From the NCBI GenBank assembly GCA_035301545.1, contig DATGUA010000072.1, positions 1 to 20,398 of the forward strand: a stretch of 20,398 nt of DNA, read 5' to 3'. Of the stretch, positions 7,624-14,816 are shown piece after piece (the stretch's first letter is position 1; each line of letters begins with the position of its first letter). The position numbers and the translations under genes are program-made. The DNA is from DATGUA01 sp035301545. Its GTDB lineage: Bacteria; Bacillota; Clostridia; Tissierellales; Tissierellaceae. The notes under the pieces were generated by a model. That model was not told the origin of the DNA, did no database searches, and worked only from the letters and a program-made list of their open reading frames with translations.

Positions 7624-8324
7624 TATTTAACATCCCCTTTCCTATTTAAAAACACCACTCCAATAAAAGAGGATAATATTATACCTATAATAATATCCCA
7701 GCCATTAGTAAATAACCTAGAATAAAATAATATTATATAAATTAATGCAGATAATATAGATAAAAACAAATTATTTATTTTCCCTTTAAATTGAGGAAAT
7801 AATAATGCTACAAACATACCGTATAAGCCTATTCCTAAACTTGCTTGTAAGGATACAGGTAGGATCTCTCCTACTAAATAACCTAATATAGTACCAATAA
7901 CCCAGGAACCATATGAACATATATTGACTGTTAATAAAAATGCTAGGCTTAATTCATTTTCAGTAAAAGATAATACAGAAAAGCTTTCATCTGTAATTCC
8001 GAATGCTATCAATGGGAGATATGACTTTTTTATATGTTGTAATTTAGTTGATAATGATGCACTCATTACCATATGTCTTAGATTTAATAAAAATGTTGCT
8101 AGAATTATACCTCCAGCTCCTACTCCTCCTTGTATTAAATCTAAAGCCATAAATTGACTAGCACCAGCAAATACTATAATAGAGAATAGGCTAGTTTCAC
8201 CAAATGATATACTTATATTTTTAGCTAAAATTCCAAAAGCAATAGCTACAGGAACATATCCTAACATTAATGGTAGAGCCGATTTTATGCCTTGTTTTAT
8301 GTCATTTTTATTTTGTATGCTCAT
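7623..8324 (-). CDS. azlC: AzlC family branched-chain amino acid exporter subunit
   Basis: A 233-residue integral membrane protein with about seven hydrophobic segments. The AzlC blocks are visible: GIKSALPLMLGYVPVAIAFG (12-31), VFAGASQFMALDLI (51-64), ATFLLNLRHMVMSASLS (76-92) and GITDESFSV (108-116). AzlC forms the main channel-like subunit of the AzlCD exporter. The ATG has AGGAGG 8 nt upstream, and a good SigA-type promoter lies just before it. It is first in a probable azlC-azlD-pfpI-folA transcript. No azlB (Lrp-type) regulator lies next to it. Confidence 0.94.
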   Translation of the reverse strand: MSIQNKNDIKQGIKSALPLMLGYVPVAIAFGILAKNISISFGETSLFSIIVFAGASQFMALDLIQGGVGAGGIILATFLLNLRHMVMSASLSTKLQHIKKSYLPLIAFGITDESFSVLSFTENELSLAFLLTVNICSYGSWVIGTILGYLVGEILPVSLQASLGIGLYGMFVALLFPQFKGKINNLFLSILSALIYIILFYSRLFTNGWDIIIGIILSSFIGVVFLNRKGDVK

Positions 8325-8351
8325 AAATTCATCCTCCTATGATTTTAAAAT

Positions 8352-8380
8352 ATTATATTAGTTTATGACTATTAATACAA
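8352..8380 (-). promoter_or_regulatory. SigA-type promoter of azlC
   Basis: On the minus strand TTGTAT (8380-8375), a 17-bp spacer, and TATAAT (8357-8352). The -10 ends 27 bp before the azlC ATG, leaving room for the AGGAGG site. Confidence 0.65.
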
Positions 8381-8400
8381 GGACTTTAGTATAATATAAG

Positions 8401-8426
8401 AACCTTGGAAATTAATTTCCAAGGTT
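8401..8426 (-). repeat. Perfect 26-bp palindrome, possible terminator
   Basis: Arm AACCTTGGAAATT with its exact reverse complement, no spacer. On minus it is followed by the fairly U-rich CTTATATTATAC; on plus by TAACTATC. It may stop leftward transcription from the small ORF at 8545-8670 before the azlC promoter, or be a protein-binding site. Confidence 0.5.
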
Positions 8427-8508
8427 TAACTATCATAAAAGTTGTTTATATCTTAGATAGAAACTTTTTCCAAAGATTTTGTAGATATTTTTGGCATGTG
8501 TCCAAAGT

Positions 8509-8539
8509 ATCTAATAATTTATAGGACAAATTATTAGAT
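8509..8539. repeat. Inverted repeat, 12-bp arms, 7-nt loop
   Basis: ATCTAATAATTT (8509-8520) and AAATTATTAGAT (8528-8539) pair perfectly around ATAGGAC. It starts 5 bases beyond the stop of the small minus-strand ORF. No U-tract follows on either strand, so a classical terminator is not supported. Confidence 0.5.
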
Positions 8540-8544
8540 GTTAC

Positions 8545-8670
8545 TCATTCTAAATAAAATATCCATTTACCTTCTTCTGGAATTCTATAATTTACTCCTC
8601 CATATTCGTGAGATATTTCTAACTTATATACTACTAGTTCTTCTACATCAAAAGTTTCCCATTGCTTCAC
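8545..8670 (-). CDS. Small hypothetical protein, 41 aa, possibly a gene remnant
   Basis: A GTG start at 8670 has AAGGAG exactly 7 nt upstream and opens a 41-codon frame ending in TGA. The product begins MKQWETFDVEELVVYKLE and ends GKWIFYLE; it is acidic, rich in aromatic residues, and has no membrane segment. I do not recognise it. The same frame is open upstream to a TAG at 8761-8763, and after the TGA stays open down to a TAA near 8446. This is much longer than expected in such AT-rich DNA. Either this is a genuine small gene with a proper ribosome binding site, or it is the surviving piece of a longer decayed gene. It is flanked by hairpins at 8509-8539 and 8401-8426. Confidence 0.4.
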   Translation of the reverse strand: MKQWETFDVEELVVYKLEISHEYGGVNYRIPEEGKWIFYLE

Positions 8671-8728
8671 TAATTTTCTCCTTAATATTTTGTTTATTAT
8701 AAAATCATTATTGATATATGTAAAACCC

Positions 8729-8755
8729 TTATCATTCAGCTGATAATTGCTATCA
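8729..8755. promoter_or_regulatory. Overlapping GATA/TATC inverted repeats, possible Fur-type box
   Basis: TTATCA-N6-TGATAA (8729-8746) overlaps TGATAATTGCTATCA (8741-8755). The second matches the 7-1-7 Fur pattern TGATAATNATTATCA at 12 of the 14 specified positions. It lies 125 bp upstream of ytaF and 59 bp upstream of the small minus-strand ORF. Which gene it would control is not clear. Confidence 0.35.
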
Positions 8756-8880
8756 TTTGTCTAATGTAAATTAGAACATTTGTGGAATATAAGTCAAACA
8801 AAATAATAGAAATTGAAACAGTACCATTTATATAATTATTGCATATTATAGTTATACGTAAAATTTAAGGATGTGTTTTT

Positions 8881-9501
8881 ATGGAAACTATACTATTAGT
8901 TCTAGTGGTCTCTTTAGATGCTTTTGTAGCTAGTATTGCTTATGGTTCTAAAAGAATTAAGATACCATTTTCATCTAATCTAGTTATTAATATAATTTGT
9001 TCTTCTATACTTGGAATATCATTGTTTTTTGGGTATTTAGTACAAAAAGTTGTTCCAAGTAGTGTTACTACTATAATAAGCTTTTTACTTTTGTTTTCTC
9101 TTGGGATTTATTCCTTATTTGAAAGTCTAATCAAAACATATTTAAAATCTAGGCCTGATGCAAAAAAGGAAGTTAGATTAAAGATCTTTGATGTAGATTT
9201 TATTATAAATATTTACCTAGACAAAACAAATGCTGATCTTGATGATTCCAAAAGGCTTGATTTTAAGGAAGCATTGTATCTAGGTACTGCTTTATCTCTT
9301 GACTCTTTAGCTATTGGATTTAGTAACAGTTTTGGAAATGTTAATTACTTTCATGCTGTAGCTCTATCTTTTATTGTAAATATGATAGCTATTAATGGAG
9401 GTTTATTTCTCGGGAAAGAAATCGTAAAAAAGACCAATTTAAATCTATCTTGGTTAGCTGGTACTATATTAATCATCTTAGCTTTTCTAAAATTTAAATA
9501 A
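8881..9501 (+). CDS. ytaF: Sporulation membrane protein YtaF (MntP-like superfamily)
   Basis: A 206-residue protein with six hydrophobic helices in two halves. Each half carries the family's acidic motif: LVVSLDAFVASIAYG (8-22) and ALSLDSLAIGFS (about 137-148). A charged central loop (about 90-130) separates them. The fold is that of MntP manganese exporters, but the SLDAFVAS and SKRIKIPF signatures are those of the YtaF branch, which is associated with sporulation in Bacillus. The ATG has AAGGATG 9 nt upstream. It converges on ytrI and overlaps it by 8 bases, so the two mRNAs have complementary ends. The ion substrate, if any, is unknown. Confidence 0.9.
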   Translation: METILLVLVVSLDAFVASIAYGSKRIKIPFSSNLVINIICSSILGISLFFGYLVQKVVPSSVTTIISFLLLFSLGIYSLFESLIKTYLKSRPDAKKEVRLKIFDVDFIINIYLDKTNADLDDSKRLDFKEALYLGTALSLDSLAIGFSNSFGNVNYFHAVALSFIVNMIAINGGLFLGKEIVKKTNLNLSWLAGTILIILAFLKFK

Positions 9502-9997
9502 CAAAAATGGCTGAAATTTTCTCAGCCATTTCAACTACTTGTTCTACTTCTATGTAAAGCTCTAATGTTTCAGTTAATATTAATTTTTCTACTTTAAGCT
9601 TATATTCTTTCTCTCCAACTTTAAAAATTCTTCTATCAATTACTTCTAATAATATATCTGCATCCATATCTTTAACTTCTTTTCCTAATAAACTATTATA
9701 TTTTTCTTTTATAGCTTTTTCTATTTCTATTTTATCTAATTCATCTCCTATAAAATCTAAATTAATATCTATATCTTCTAATACCACGTACTGAGTATTT
9801 ATAGTATCCTCTACCTTTTCTAATTTCGCTTCTTTATCTATAATTACGTTTTCTAAATATACTATCTTTTTATAATATTCATCCATTCTATAACTTACTA
9901 AAGCTACCAAAATTAAGGTTCCAATTAGGATCCCCCAAACCAATCCAGTTATAAAGTATATGAGGAATTTTGAATTTTTACCTTTTAATATTCCCAT
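9494..9997 (-). CDS. ytrI: Sporulation membrane protein YtrI
   Basis: A 167-residue protein with a short basic N terminus (MGILKGKNSKF), one membrane helix (about 12-36), then a long charged helical region with heptad-like spacing (about 38-105) and a C-terminal domain. Size, topology and position directly after ytrH match YtrI, which in Bacillus subtilis is needed for efficient endospore formation. Assignment rests mostly on topology and synteny because YtrI sequences diverge. Its start overlaps the ytrH stop by 13 bases, and its ribosome binding site is weak, which suggests translational coupling. Its last ten codons form the operon terminator. Confidence 0.82.
   Translation of the reverse strand: MGILKGKNSKFLIYFITGLVWGILIGTLILVALVSYRMDEYYKKIVYLENVIIDKEAKLEKVEDTINTQYVVLEDIDINLDFIGDELDKIEIEKAIKEKYNSLLGKEVKDMDADILLEVIDRRIFKVGEKEYKLKVEKLILTETLELYIEVEQVVEMAEKISAIFVI
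9496..9531 (-). terminator. Terminator embedded in the 3' end of ytrI
   Basis: AAATGGCTGA (minus 9531-9522) pairs with TCAGCCATTT (minus 9514-9505), followed by TTTGTTATTT. The stem encodes the residues MAEKISAI and the U-tract encodes the last codons FVI of ytrI. On plus the same stem, just past the ytaF stop, lacks a T-tract but could still slow polymerase. Confidence 0.7.
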
Positions 9998-10347
9998 AGT
10001 TTACCACATTTTTCAATTAATTTAATAAATATATAACCTATATTAGAACCTAAAAGGGCTACAAATATATATATAATTTGTTTTACGATAGACTTTATTT
10101 CCCCCTCGAATAGTCCCTTCTCAATTATTACAAATGAAGAAAATGTCCCTCCTAATGCAATAGCTACACCCCAAATTTTTATTGAATTAGCTATATTCAT
10201 CATAGATTTTAAAGGTGGTTCTCCTGTTATTAATCCTCCTAGTCCTGAAAATATACTTCCTCCTATTACTACACCAAAAGCTATAAAAAAGTTCTGTACT
10301 ACAGTAGTATAAAAATTAGGCAATATAATCACCCTATTCATAAGCAT
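9985..10347 (-). CDS. ytrH: YtrH family sporulation protein
   Basis: A small membrane protein of up to 120 residues with three hydrophobic helices (about 17-41, 53-75 and 87-108). The family block NFFIAFGVVIGGSIFSGLGGLITGEPPLKS (split: FFIAFGVVIGGS, then GEPPLKS) identifies YtrH, which with YtrI is a mother-cell membrane factor for spore formation; in Bacillus it is read by SigE. The start is uncertain. ATGs at 10347 and 10341 lack a ribosome binding site, whereas TTG at 10323 follows AGGGTGAT and would give 112 residues, close to the Bacillus length. It is first in a ytrH-ytrI operon and overlaps ytrI by 13 bases. Confidence 0.9.
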   Translation of the reverse strand: MLMNRVIILPNFYTTVVQNFFIAFGVVIGGSIFSGLGGLITGEPPLKSMMNIANSIKIWGVAIALGGTFSSFVIIEKGLFEGEIKSIVKQIIYIFVALLGSNIGYIFIKLIEKCGKLWEY

Positions 10348-10420
10348 TTGTCTATAAATATGATAAATATATTGCCTTTATGATTATTATTAAAATAATA
10401 TACTTTATTTTAGAAATTAA

Positions 10421-11440
10421 CTAATTCTTCCAGTAATTTTCAATTCCTTCTTTTACATCTTTATTATTAAATAATATATTATAAATTTCTAAGAAAAATG
10501 GTGTATCTTTTTTCATATTAATTTTACCTTCTTTTTCTAACTCTTTAAGAAATCTATATCCATTTGGAGTTATAGCTAAACCTTCTACAGTTTGGTGTTC
10601 CATAATTTCTAATGCTTCATCTTTAGTATTTCCTTCTCCGATTAGTTTACCGAACTGTCCATTTCTTCCACCTTGGGAAGTAACATAATAATCTCCTACT
10701 CCTGCCATTCCTAAGGCTGTCTCTCTATCTCCACCATAAGCTTCTACTATATTAGCCATTTCAATAGCCCCTCTAGCCATTAAAGCTGCTCTTGGATTGT
10801 CTTTACCCTTTTCTATACCTTCAATCATTCCCATACCTATAGCATAGGAATTTTTAAATGCTGCACATAAATCTACACCTTGTATATCTCCACTTACTTC
10901 TCCTCTAAACTTATCAGATTTAAACATATCTCTTACATATTCTGCAGCTTCTAAATCTTCAGAAGCAAATATACCTTCACTATATACACCATTAGCTATT
11001 TCTGCTGCTATTAATCCTCCACCTAATTTAACAATACTCATCTTACCTTTAGAAGTTTCTGGCATATTGTTAGTAATAACTGTAGACATTGTATCTAAAC
11101 TATCTCCATCTATTCCTTTAGTTATACTTAAAACAACATGATTATCATTTATATATTTTGCTATAGTTTGGCTCATAGTTTCTATACCTTTAGAGATTAC
11201 TGCAATTACTACTAATTTAGTATCTTTAAAAGCTTCTTCCATTTGATCATGATAATAAAATGATATATTGTCAGGTATCTTAGCTCCTAAAATTTTATTC
11301 TCTTTAGTTTCCTTCATTTGATCTAGGGCTTTATCATCCCATTGAGTACCCCACAAATTAACATTATGTCCATTATTACCTAAATGTATGGCTAATGCAC
11401 TTCCCATTACACCTGCACCTATAACTACAACTTTTTCCAT
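10421..11440 (-). CDS. gpsA: NAD(P)H-dependent glycerol-3-phosphate dehydrogenase (divergent GpsA)
   Basis: GpsA reduces dihydroxyacetone phosphate to sn-glycerol 3-phosphate, the backbone of membrane phospholipids. The 339-residue protein has the Rossmann motif GAGVMGSALA (8-17), STKG-like SITKGID (105-111), the catalytic lysine in LCAAFKNSYAIGMG (K196), AALMARGAIEM (218-228), GMAGVGDYYVT (244-254) and a phosphate-binding GGRN (257-260). The usual GPSxAxE loop is replaced by GGGLIAAEIA (140-149), so it belongs to a divergent GpsA branch. The ATG follows AGGAGGAGG. The gene starts 47 bp after recR and is probably the last gene of the dnaX operon; no strong terminator is seen after it. Confidence 0.88.
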   Translation of the reverse strand: MEKVVVIGAGVMGSALAIHLGNNGHNVNLWGTQWDDKALDQMKETKENKILGAKIPDNISFYYHDQMEEAFKDTKLVVIAVISKGIETMSQTIAKYINDNHVVLSITKGIDGDSLDTMSTVITNNMPETSKGKMSIVKLGGGLIAAEIANGVYSEGIFASEDLEAAEYVRDMFKSDKFRGEVSGDIQGVDLCAAFKNSYAIGMGMIEGIEKGKDNPRAALMARGAIEMANIVEAYGGDRETALGMAGVGDYYVTSQGGRNGQFGKLIGEGNTKDEALEIMEHQTVEGLAITPNGYRFLKELEKEGKINMKKDTPFFLEIYNILFNNKDVKEGIENYWKN

Positions 11441-11487
11441 TTTGCTCCTCCTCCTAATTTTATTTATCTATAATGTAATTTATTATA

Positions 11488-12087
11488 TTATAATTCTCTT
11501 CTATTTTCCATTGCCTTACTTAATGTAACTTCGTCAAAATATTCTAAATCTCCACCTATAGGAATTCCATGGGCTATCCTACTCACTTTAATATCTAAAG
11601 GTTTGATTAATTTAGTAATATATAAAGCTGTAGCTTCACCTTCTACGGTAGGATTAGTAGCTAATATCACTTCTTCAACTACATCATCAGATAATCTAGC
11701 TAAAAGTTCCTTTATTTTAATATCATCAGGTCCTATATTATCCATCGGAGAAATAACCCCGTGAAGTACATGATATTCTCCTTTATACTCCCTAGACCTT
11801 TCCATAGCTATAATATCTTTTGCTCCCTCTACTACACATATAGTAGATTTATCCCTTTGTGTGCTACTACAAAATATACATGGATCTACATCTGTAAGAT
11901 TACAGCATATACTACATAGCTTTATATTTTCTTTTGCATCTATAATTGATTTAGAGAGTTTTTCTGCACCTATAGTGTCCATCTCTAATATATAAAAGGC
12001 AAGTCTTTGAGCAGTTTTTGTACCTACTCCTGGCAATCTAGATAACTGCTCCATAAGATTTGCTATGGGCAATGCATATTGCTCCAT
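11488..12087 (-). CDS. recR: Recombination mediator RecR
   Basis: RecR helps load RecA in the RecFOR pathway of gap and break repair. The 199-residue protein has the expected order: helix-hairpin-helix (LSRLPGVGTKTAQRLA, 15-30), a four-cysteine zinc finger (C58, C61, C70, C73), a Toprim domain (ICVVEGAKDIIAMERS near 83-98, then ATNPTVEGEATALY near 143-156) and the C-terminal Walker-like region ARLSDD...RIAHGIPIGGDLEYFDE. The ATG follows AGGAGG at 7 nt. It lies 18 bp after ebfC, in the order dnaX-ebfC-recR conserved across Firmicutes. Confidence 0.97.
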   Translation of the reverse strand: MEQYALPIANLMEQLSRLPGVGTKTAQRLAFYILEMDTIGAEKLSKSIIDAKENIKLCSICCNLTDVDPCIFCSSTQRDKSTICVVEGAKDIIAMERSREYKGEYHVLHGVISPMDNIGPDDIKIKELLARLSDDVVEEVILATNPTVEGEATALYITKLIKPLDIKVSRIAHGIPIGGDLEYFDEVTLSKAMENRREL

Positions 12088-12105
12088 CTAAAAACCTCCT
12101 AATAA

Positions 12106-12438
12106 TTAAAGACCTGGAATATTCATTCCACCAGTAATCTTTTGCATTTCTGAATTTACCATATCCTCTGCTTTTCTTAAAGCTTCGTTAATCGCTGCCA
12201 TAACTAAATCTTGTAACATATCTACATCTTCTGGATCTACTACAGATTCATCTATCTCTATATCTAATACTTCCTTTTTTCCATTAACAGTTGCAGTAAT
12301 AGCTCCTCCACCTGCACTAGCTTTTACTTCTCTTTCCTCTAAGTCACTTTGCATCTTTTCCATTTTCTTTTGCATCTTTTGCATTTGTTTCATCATATTT
12401 CCTCCACCGCCCATTCCTGGGAATCCACCTCTTGCCAT
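12106..12438 (-). CDS. ebfC: YbaB/EbfC family nucleoid-associated protein
   Basis: A 110-residue DNA-binding protein that works as a dimer and is nearly always located between dnaX and recR. It has a Gly/Met-rich N terminus (ARGGFPGMGGGGNMMKQ), a charged helix with a KMQKKMEKMQ pattern (about 20-38), a central beta part (VKASAGGGAITATVNGK, 38-54) and a C-terminal helix and tail (DLVMAAINEALRKAEDM, then GGMNIPGL). The ATG follows AAAGGAG with a 10-nt spacer. It lies 18 bp after dnaX and 18 bp before recR. Confidence 0.96.
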   Translation of the reverse strand: MARGGFPGMGGGGNMMKQMQKMQKKMEKMQSDLEEREVKASAGGGAITATVNGKKEVLDIEIDESVVDPEDVDMLQDLVMAAINEALRKAEDMVNSEMQKITGGMNIPGL

Positions 12439-12456
12439 AATTTATATTCTCCTTTC

Positions 12457-14109
12457 TTATTCTATTTCTACTACATCTTCACCAAAGAAGTCTACAACTT
12501 CTTGAATTGATTCTTCTTTATTTTCTTTTTTAGGCTCTTCTTTGACTACCTCTTTACTGTTCATAATAAAACTAACAACAATTTCCCTATTAAAGTATTG
12601 AGATACTGTTTGTTCTATAAACTTCTTATTTGATTCTGAGTCAATAGCATCTCTATGGAAACCAAACCCATCCTCATATCCTATAGTTAACAGATTGTTG
12701 GTAAATGATATTAATTGGCCCTCAATTATTAATGCATATATACTTATTTTCTTAGATTTTATTTTTTCTGTTATTCTTGGCCAATGCTCTTTTACTATAT
12801 CTATATTTAATTCTTTATTTTTATCTATTGGGCCTTCTTCTCTTTTACTTGGTTTTTGTTCTTTAAAATTTTTATCCTTTTGGGAATTTACTTTTCTTTT
12901 TACCGACCTTTGTTTTTCAGCCGATATGTATTCTATTTTTTCTTTCTTAGCAGGTTGAGGCTGTCCTTCTGTTTTAACTATGGTATGTCCTTCTTCTAAT
13001 TTCTTTATCCTTTCTTCAAGAGATATAGTCTCTTCCATCTTTACCATCTTTATTGCAGCCATTTCTAATATAATTCTAATTTGTGTAGACCACCTACCTT
13101 GAGTTTCTGCTTCAGTAAGTATTTCTAATGCTCTTAAGATATGATCTAAATCCATACCATTGCTTTGTTCTTTATATCTTTCAATATCATCTATTTCCAA
13201 AAAATCTTCTAAATCATTTGATGACTTTATTACCATTAGATTTCTATAATGTTCTATTAAATCTTTTATAAATTGATGAATATCTTTACCATCTTGTATT
13301 ATATCATCTATGGCCATTAATGTCTTTTCCATCTCTTTATTTTTAATATTATCCACTATATTAAATAATAAATCCTTATTAGCTACACCTAGTATATCTA
13401 TAGCATCTTCATAAGTAATTTTTCTATCATTAAAAGATACACACTGATCTAAAAGACTTAAAGCATCTCTCATAGAGCCATCTGAATTTCTAGCTATTAA
13501 ACTTAAAGCTTTATCTTCCATATCAATATTTAGTTCTTCTAATATATTTTTCATATTATATATTAAATTTTGTATATTTATCCTTTTAAAATCAAATCTT
13601 TGACATCTTGATAATATGGTTTGTGGCAATCTTTCTGGTTCAGTAGTTGCAAGTATAAATATCAGATGTTGTGGTGGTTCTTCTAATGTTTTTAATAAAG
13701 CATTAAATGCCCCTTTAGAAAGCATATGGATCTCATCTATTATATACACCTTATATTTTATATTAGAAGGTGGATATACTACTCTATCTCTTATTTCTCT
13801 TATATCCTCAACACTATTATTACTAGCTGCATCCATTTCTATAACATCCATTGTAGTCTCTTCTATAATTTCTACACAATTATCACATTTATTACAAGGA
13901 TTCCCATTTTCAGGATTTAAACAATTAACAGCTCTAGAAAATACTTTAGCTGCTGATGTTTTACCTGTACCTCTAGTTCCAGAAAATAAATATGCATGAC
14001 CTATATTTTCTTTTTCTACTTGGCTTTTTAAAGTTGTATTTATGTGATCTTGGCCTAATAATTCATCAAATATTTTAGGACGATACTGTCTATATAAAGC
14101 TTGATACAT
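12457..14109 (-). CDS. dnaX: DNA polymerase III subunit gamma/tau
   Basis: DnaX is the ATPase of the clamp loader that places the sliding clamp on primed DNA. From the ATG at 14109 the protein has 550 residues: the canonical start MYQALYRQYRP, Walker A GTRGTGKTS (44-52), a zinc-binding set C63, C72, C75, C78, Walker B with IIDEIHMLS (about 124-132), sensor 1 region, SRCQRF near 168-173 and GSMRDALSLLDQ. A Lys/Glu-rich linker (about 370-430) precedes the C-terminal tau part. The GTG at 14118 sits inside the AGGTGA ribosome binding site of this ATG and is less likely. I saw no canonical A-AAA-AAG slippery site in a position that would yield a gamma form. First gene of dnaX-ebfC-recR-gpsA. Confidence 0.97.
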   Translation of the reverse strand: MYQALYRQYRPKIFDELLGQDHINTTLKSQVEKENIGHAYLFSGTRGTGKTSAAKVFSRAVNCLNPENGNPCNKCDNCVEIIEETTMDVIEMDAASNNSVEDIREIRDRVVYPPSNIKYKVYIIDEIHMLSKGAFNALLKTLEEPPQHLIFILATTEPERLPQTILSRCQRFDFKRINIQNLIYNMKNILEELNIDMEDKALSLIARNSDGSMRDALSLLDQCVSFNDRKITYEDAIDILGVANKDLLFNIVDNIKNKEMEKTLMAIDDIIQDGKDIHQFIKDLIEHYRNLMVIKSSNDLEDFLEIDDIERYKEQSNGMDLDHILRALEILTEAETQGRWSTQIRIILEMAAIKMVKMEETISLEERIKKLEEGHTIVKTEGQPQPAKKEKIEYISAEKQRSVKRKVNSQKDKNFKEQKPSKREEGPIDKNKELNIDIVKEHWPRITEKIKSKKISIYALIIEGQLISFTNNLLTIGYEDGFGFHRDAIDSESNKKFIEQTVSQYFNREIVVSFIMNSKEVVKEEPKKENKEESIQEVVDFFGEDVVEIE

Positions 14110-14138
14110 TAGTTTCACCTACACTTCCCATAATATAT

Positions 14139-14147
14139 ATTATAACA
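14139..14147 (-). promoter_or_regulatory. Extended -10 promoter of dnaX
   Basis: On minus, TGT followed directly by TATAAT (14147-14139) gives a TGnTATAAT extended -10 element, 29 bp before the dnaX ATG. No good -35 hexamer is visible, as is usual for extended -10 promoters. Confidence 0.55.
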
Positions 14148-14387
14148 GATTGAAGGAAATTTACCATTAAAAAACTATATCTTATTTATTAAAAGTTAAT
14201 TATATAACTATTAATTTCTTTTAATAATTTATATAAACACAGAACTACTACTTAAGAAATTAACCAATTATGTATTTTTGTATAGAAAAATAATATTAAA
14301 ACTCTTTATTATCGACATAGTACTAATGCAGCTCAGCAATTTAATAACTAAAAATTGTATTTTACAAAATATACCTTAGAAAGAAAC
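14148..14387. other. Non-coding spacer between dnaX and tRNA-Ser promoters
   Basis: About 240 bp of AT-rich DNA between two divergent promoters. I see no ORF with a ribosome binding site, no tRNA and no strong hairpin here. Confidence 0.6.
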
Positions 14388-14416
14388 TTGACATTAATAT
14401 TATTTTGGACTATAAT
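14388..14416 (+). promoter_or_regulatory. Perfect consensus SigA promoter of tRNA-Ser and SRP RNA
   Basis: TTGACA (14388-14393), exactly 17 bp, TATAAT (14411-14416). Both hexamers match consensus at every position. It is placed 19 bp before the tRNA and, with no terminator between the two RNA genes, should drive both. Confidence 0.9.
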
Positions 14417-14435
14417 ATATCAGTGTAATAATTGT

Positions 14436-14526
14436 GGAGAGGTGGCCGAGCTGGCTGAAGGCGCTCGCCTGGAAAGCGGGTAAACGTGTAAGCGTTTCGA
14501 GGGTTCAAATCCCTCTCTCTCCGCCA
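14436..14526 (+). tRNA. tRNA-Ser (anticodon GGA)
   Basis: A class II tRNA of 91 nt with encoded CCA. The acceptor GGAGAGG pairs with TCTCTCC (last pair G-U), the anticodon stem is CTCGC/GCGGG around CTGGAAA (anticodon GGA), a long variable arm follows, and the T arm is GAGGG-TTCAAAT-CCCTC. It reads UCC and UCU. It is 12 bp from the SRP RNA, and both are expected on one precursor. Confidence 0.96.
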
Positions 14527-14537
14527 TTTTTAAATTT

Positions 14538-14806
14538 TCCATACTAGATGGGGTCTTAGCGGCACCCTATAACCTGCAATCCGCTATAGCAGGATTGAAG
14601 TCCTAGGCTAGGCGCCTTCATTGTAAAGTCTGCCCTAGGTAAGTGATGTTGACAATTGGGTCCTACGCAACGGAAACTCATAAACCCCGTCAGGTCCGGA
14701 AGGAAGCAGCGGTAAGTGAATCTTTTCGTGTGCCGTAGGGGTGCCTGGTTCGAGTTAACTGCTTAGGTAACGTTTAGGATGAAGTCGTCAAACTTAGGTG
14801 TATGGA
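14538..14806 (+). ncRNA. ffs: SRP RNA, long Gram-positive type (scRNA)
   Basis: The RNA of the signal recognition particle, which with Ffh targets nascent membrane proteins. The invariant domain IV loop AGGTCCGGAAGGAAGCAGC is at 14692-14710, flanked by pairing arms. The 5' part (ACCTGCAATCCGCTATAGCA at 14571-14590) and the GCAACGG and CTGCTTAGGTAACG segments resemble Bacillus scRNA. The ends are set by pairing of TCCATAC (14538-14544) with GTATGGA (14800-14806), giving about 269 nt, so it includes the Alu-like domain that short 4.5S RNAs lack. The exact processed ends are inferred. Confidence 0.95.
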
Positions 14807-14816
14807 TTACATAATA

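Noticed and set aside
8325..8880. Riboswitch or T-box leader in the long gap near azlC
   Set aside because: The gap has hairpins, but no T-box sequence, no S-box or other conserved riboswitch core. The azlC promoter is only about 30 bp from the gene.
12520..12960. A-rich runs in dnaX as a programmed frameshift site for a gamma form
   Set aside because: The runs (such as CCT AAA AAA GAA near 12530) are in the wrong phase for A-AAA-AAG, or sit so close to the stop that no useful truncation would result. No stimulatory hairpin was seen.
13616..13999. 127-codon plus-strand ORF opposite dnaX
   Set aside because: It mirrors the conserved Walker A and zinc-finger region of DnaX on the other strand and has no ribosome binding site.
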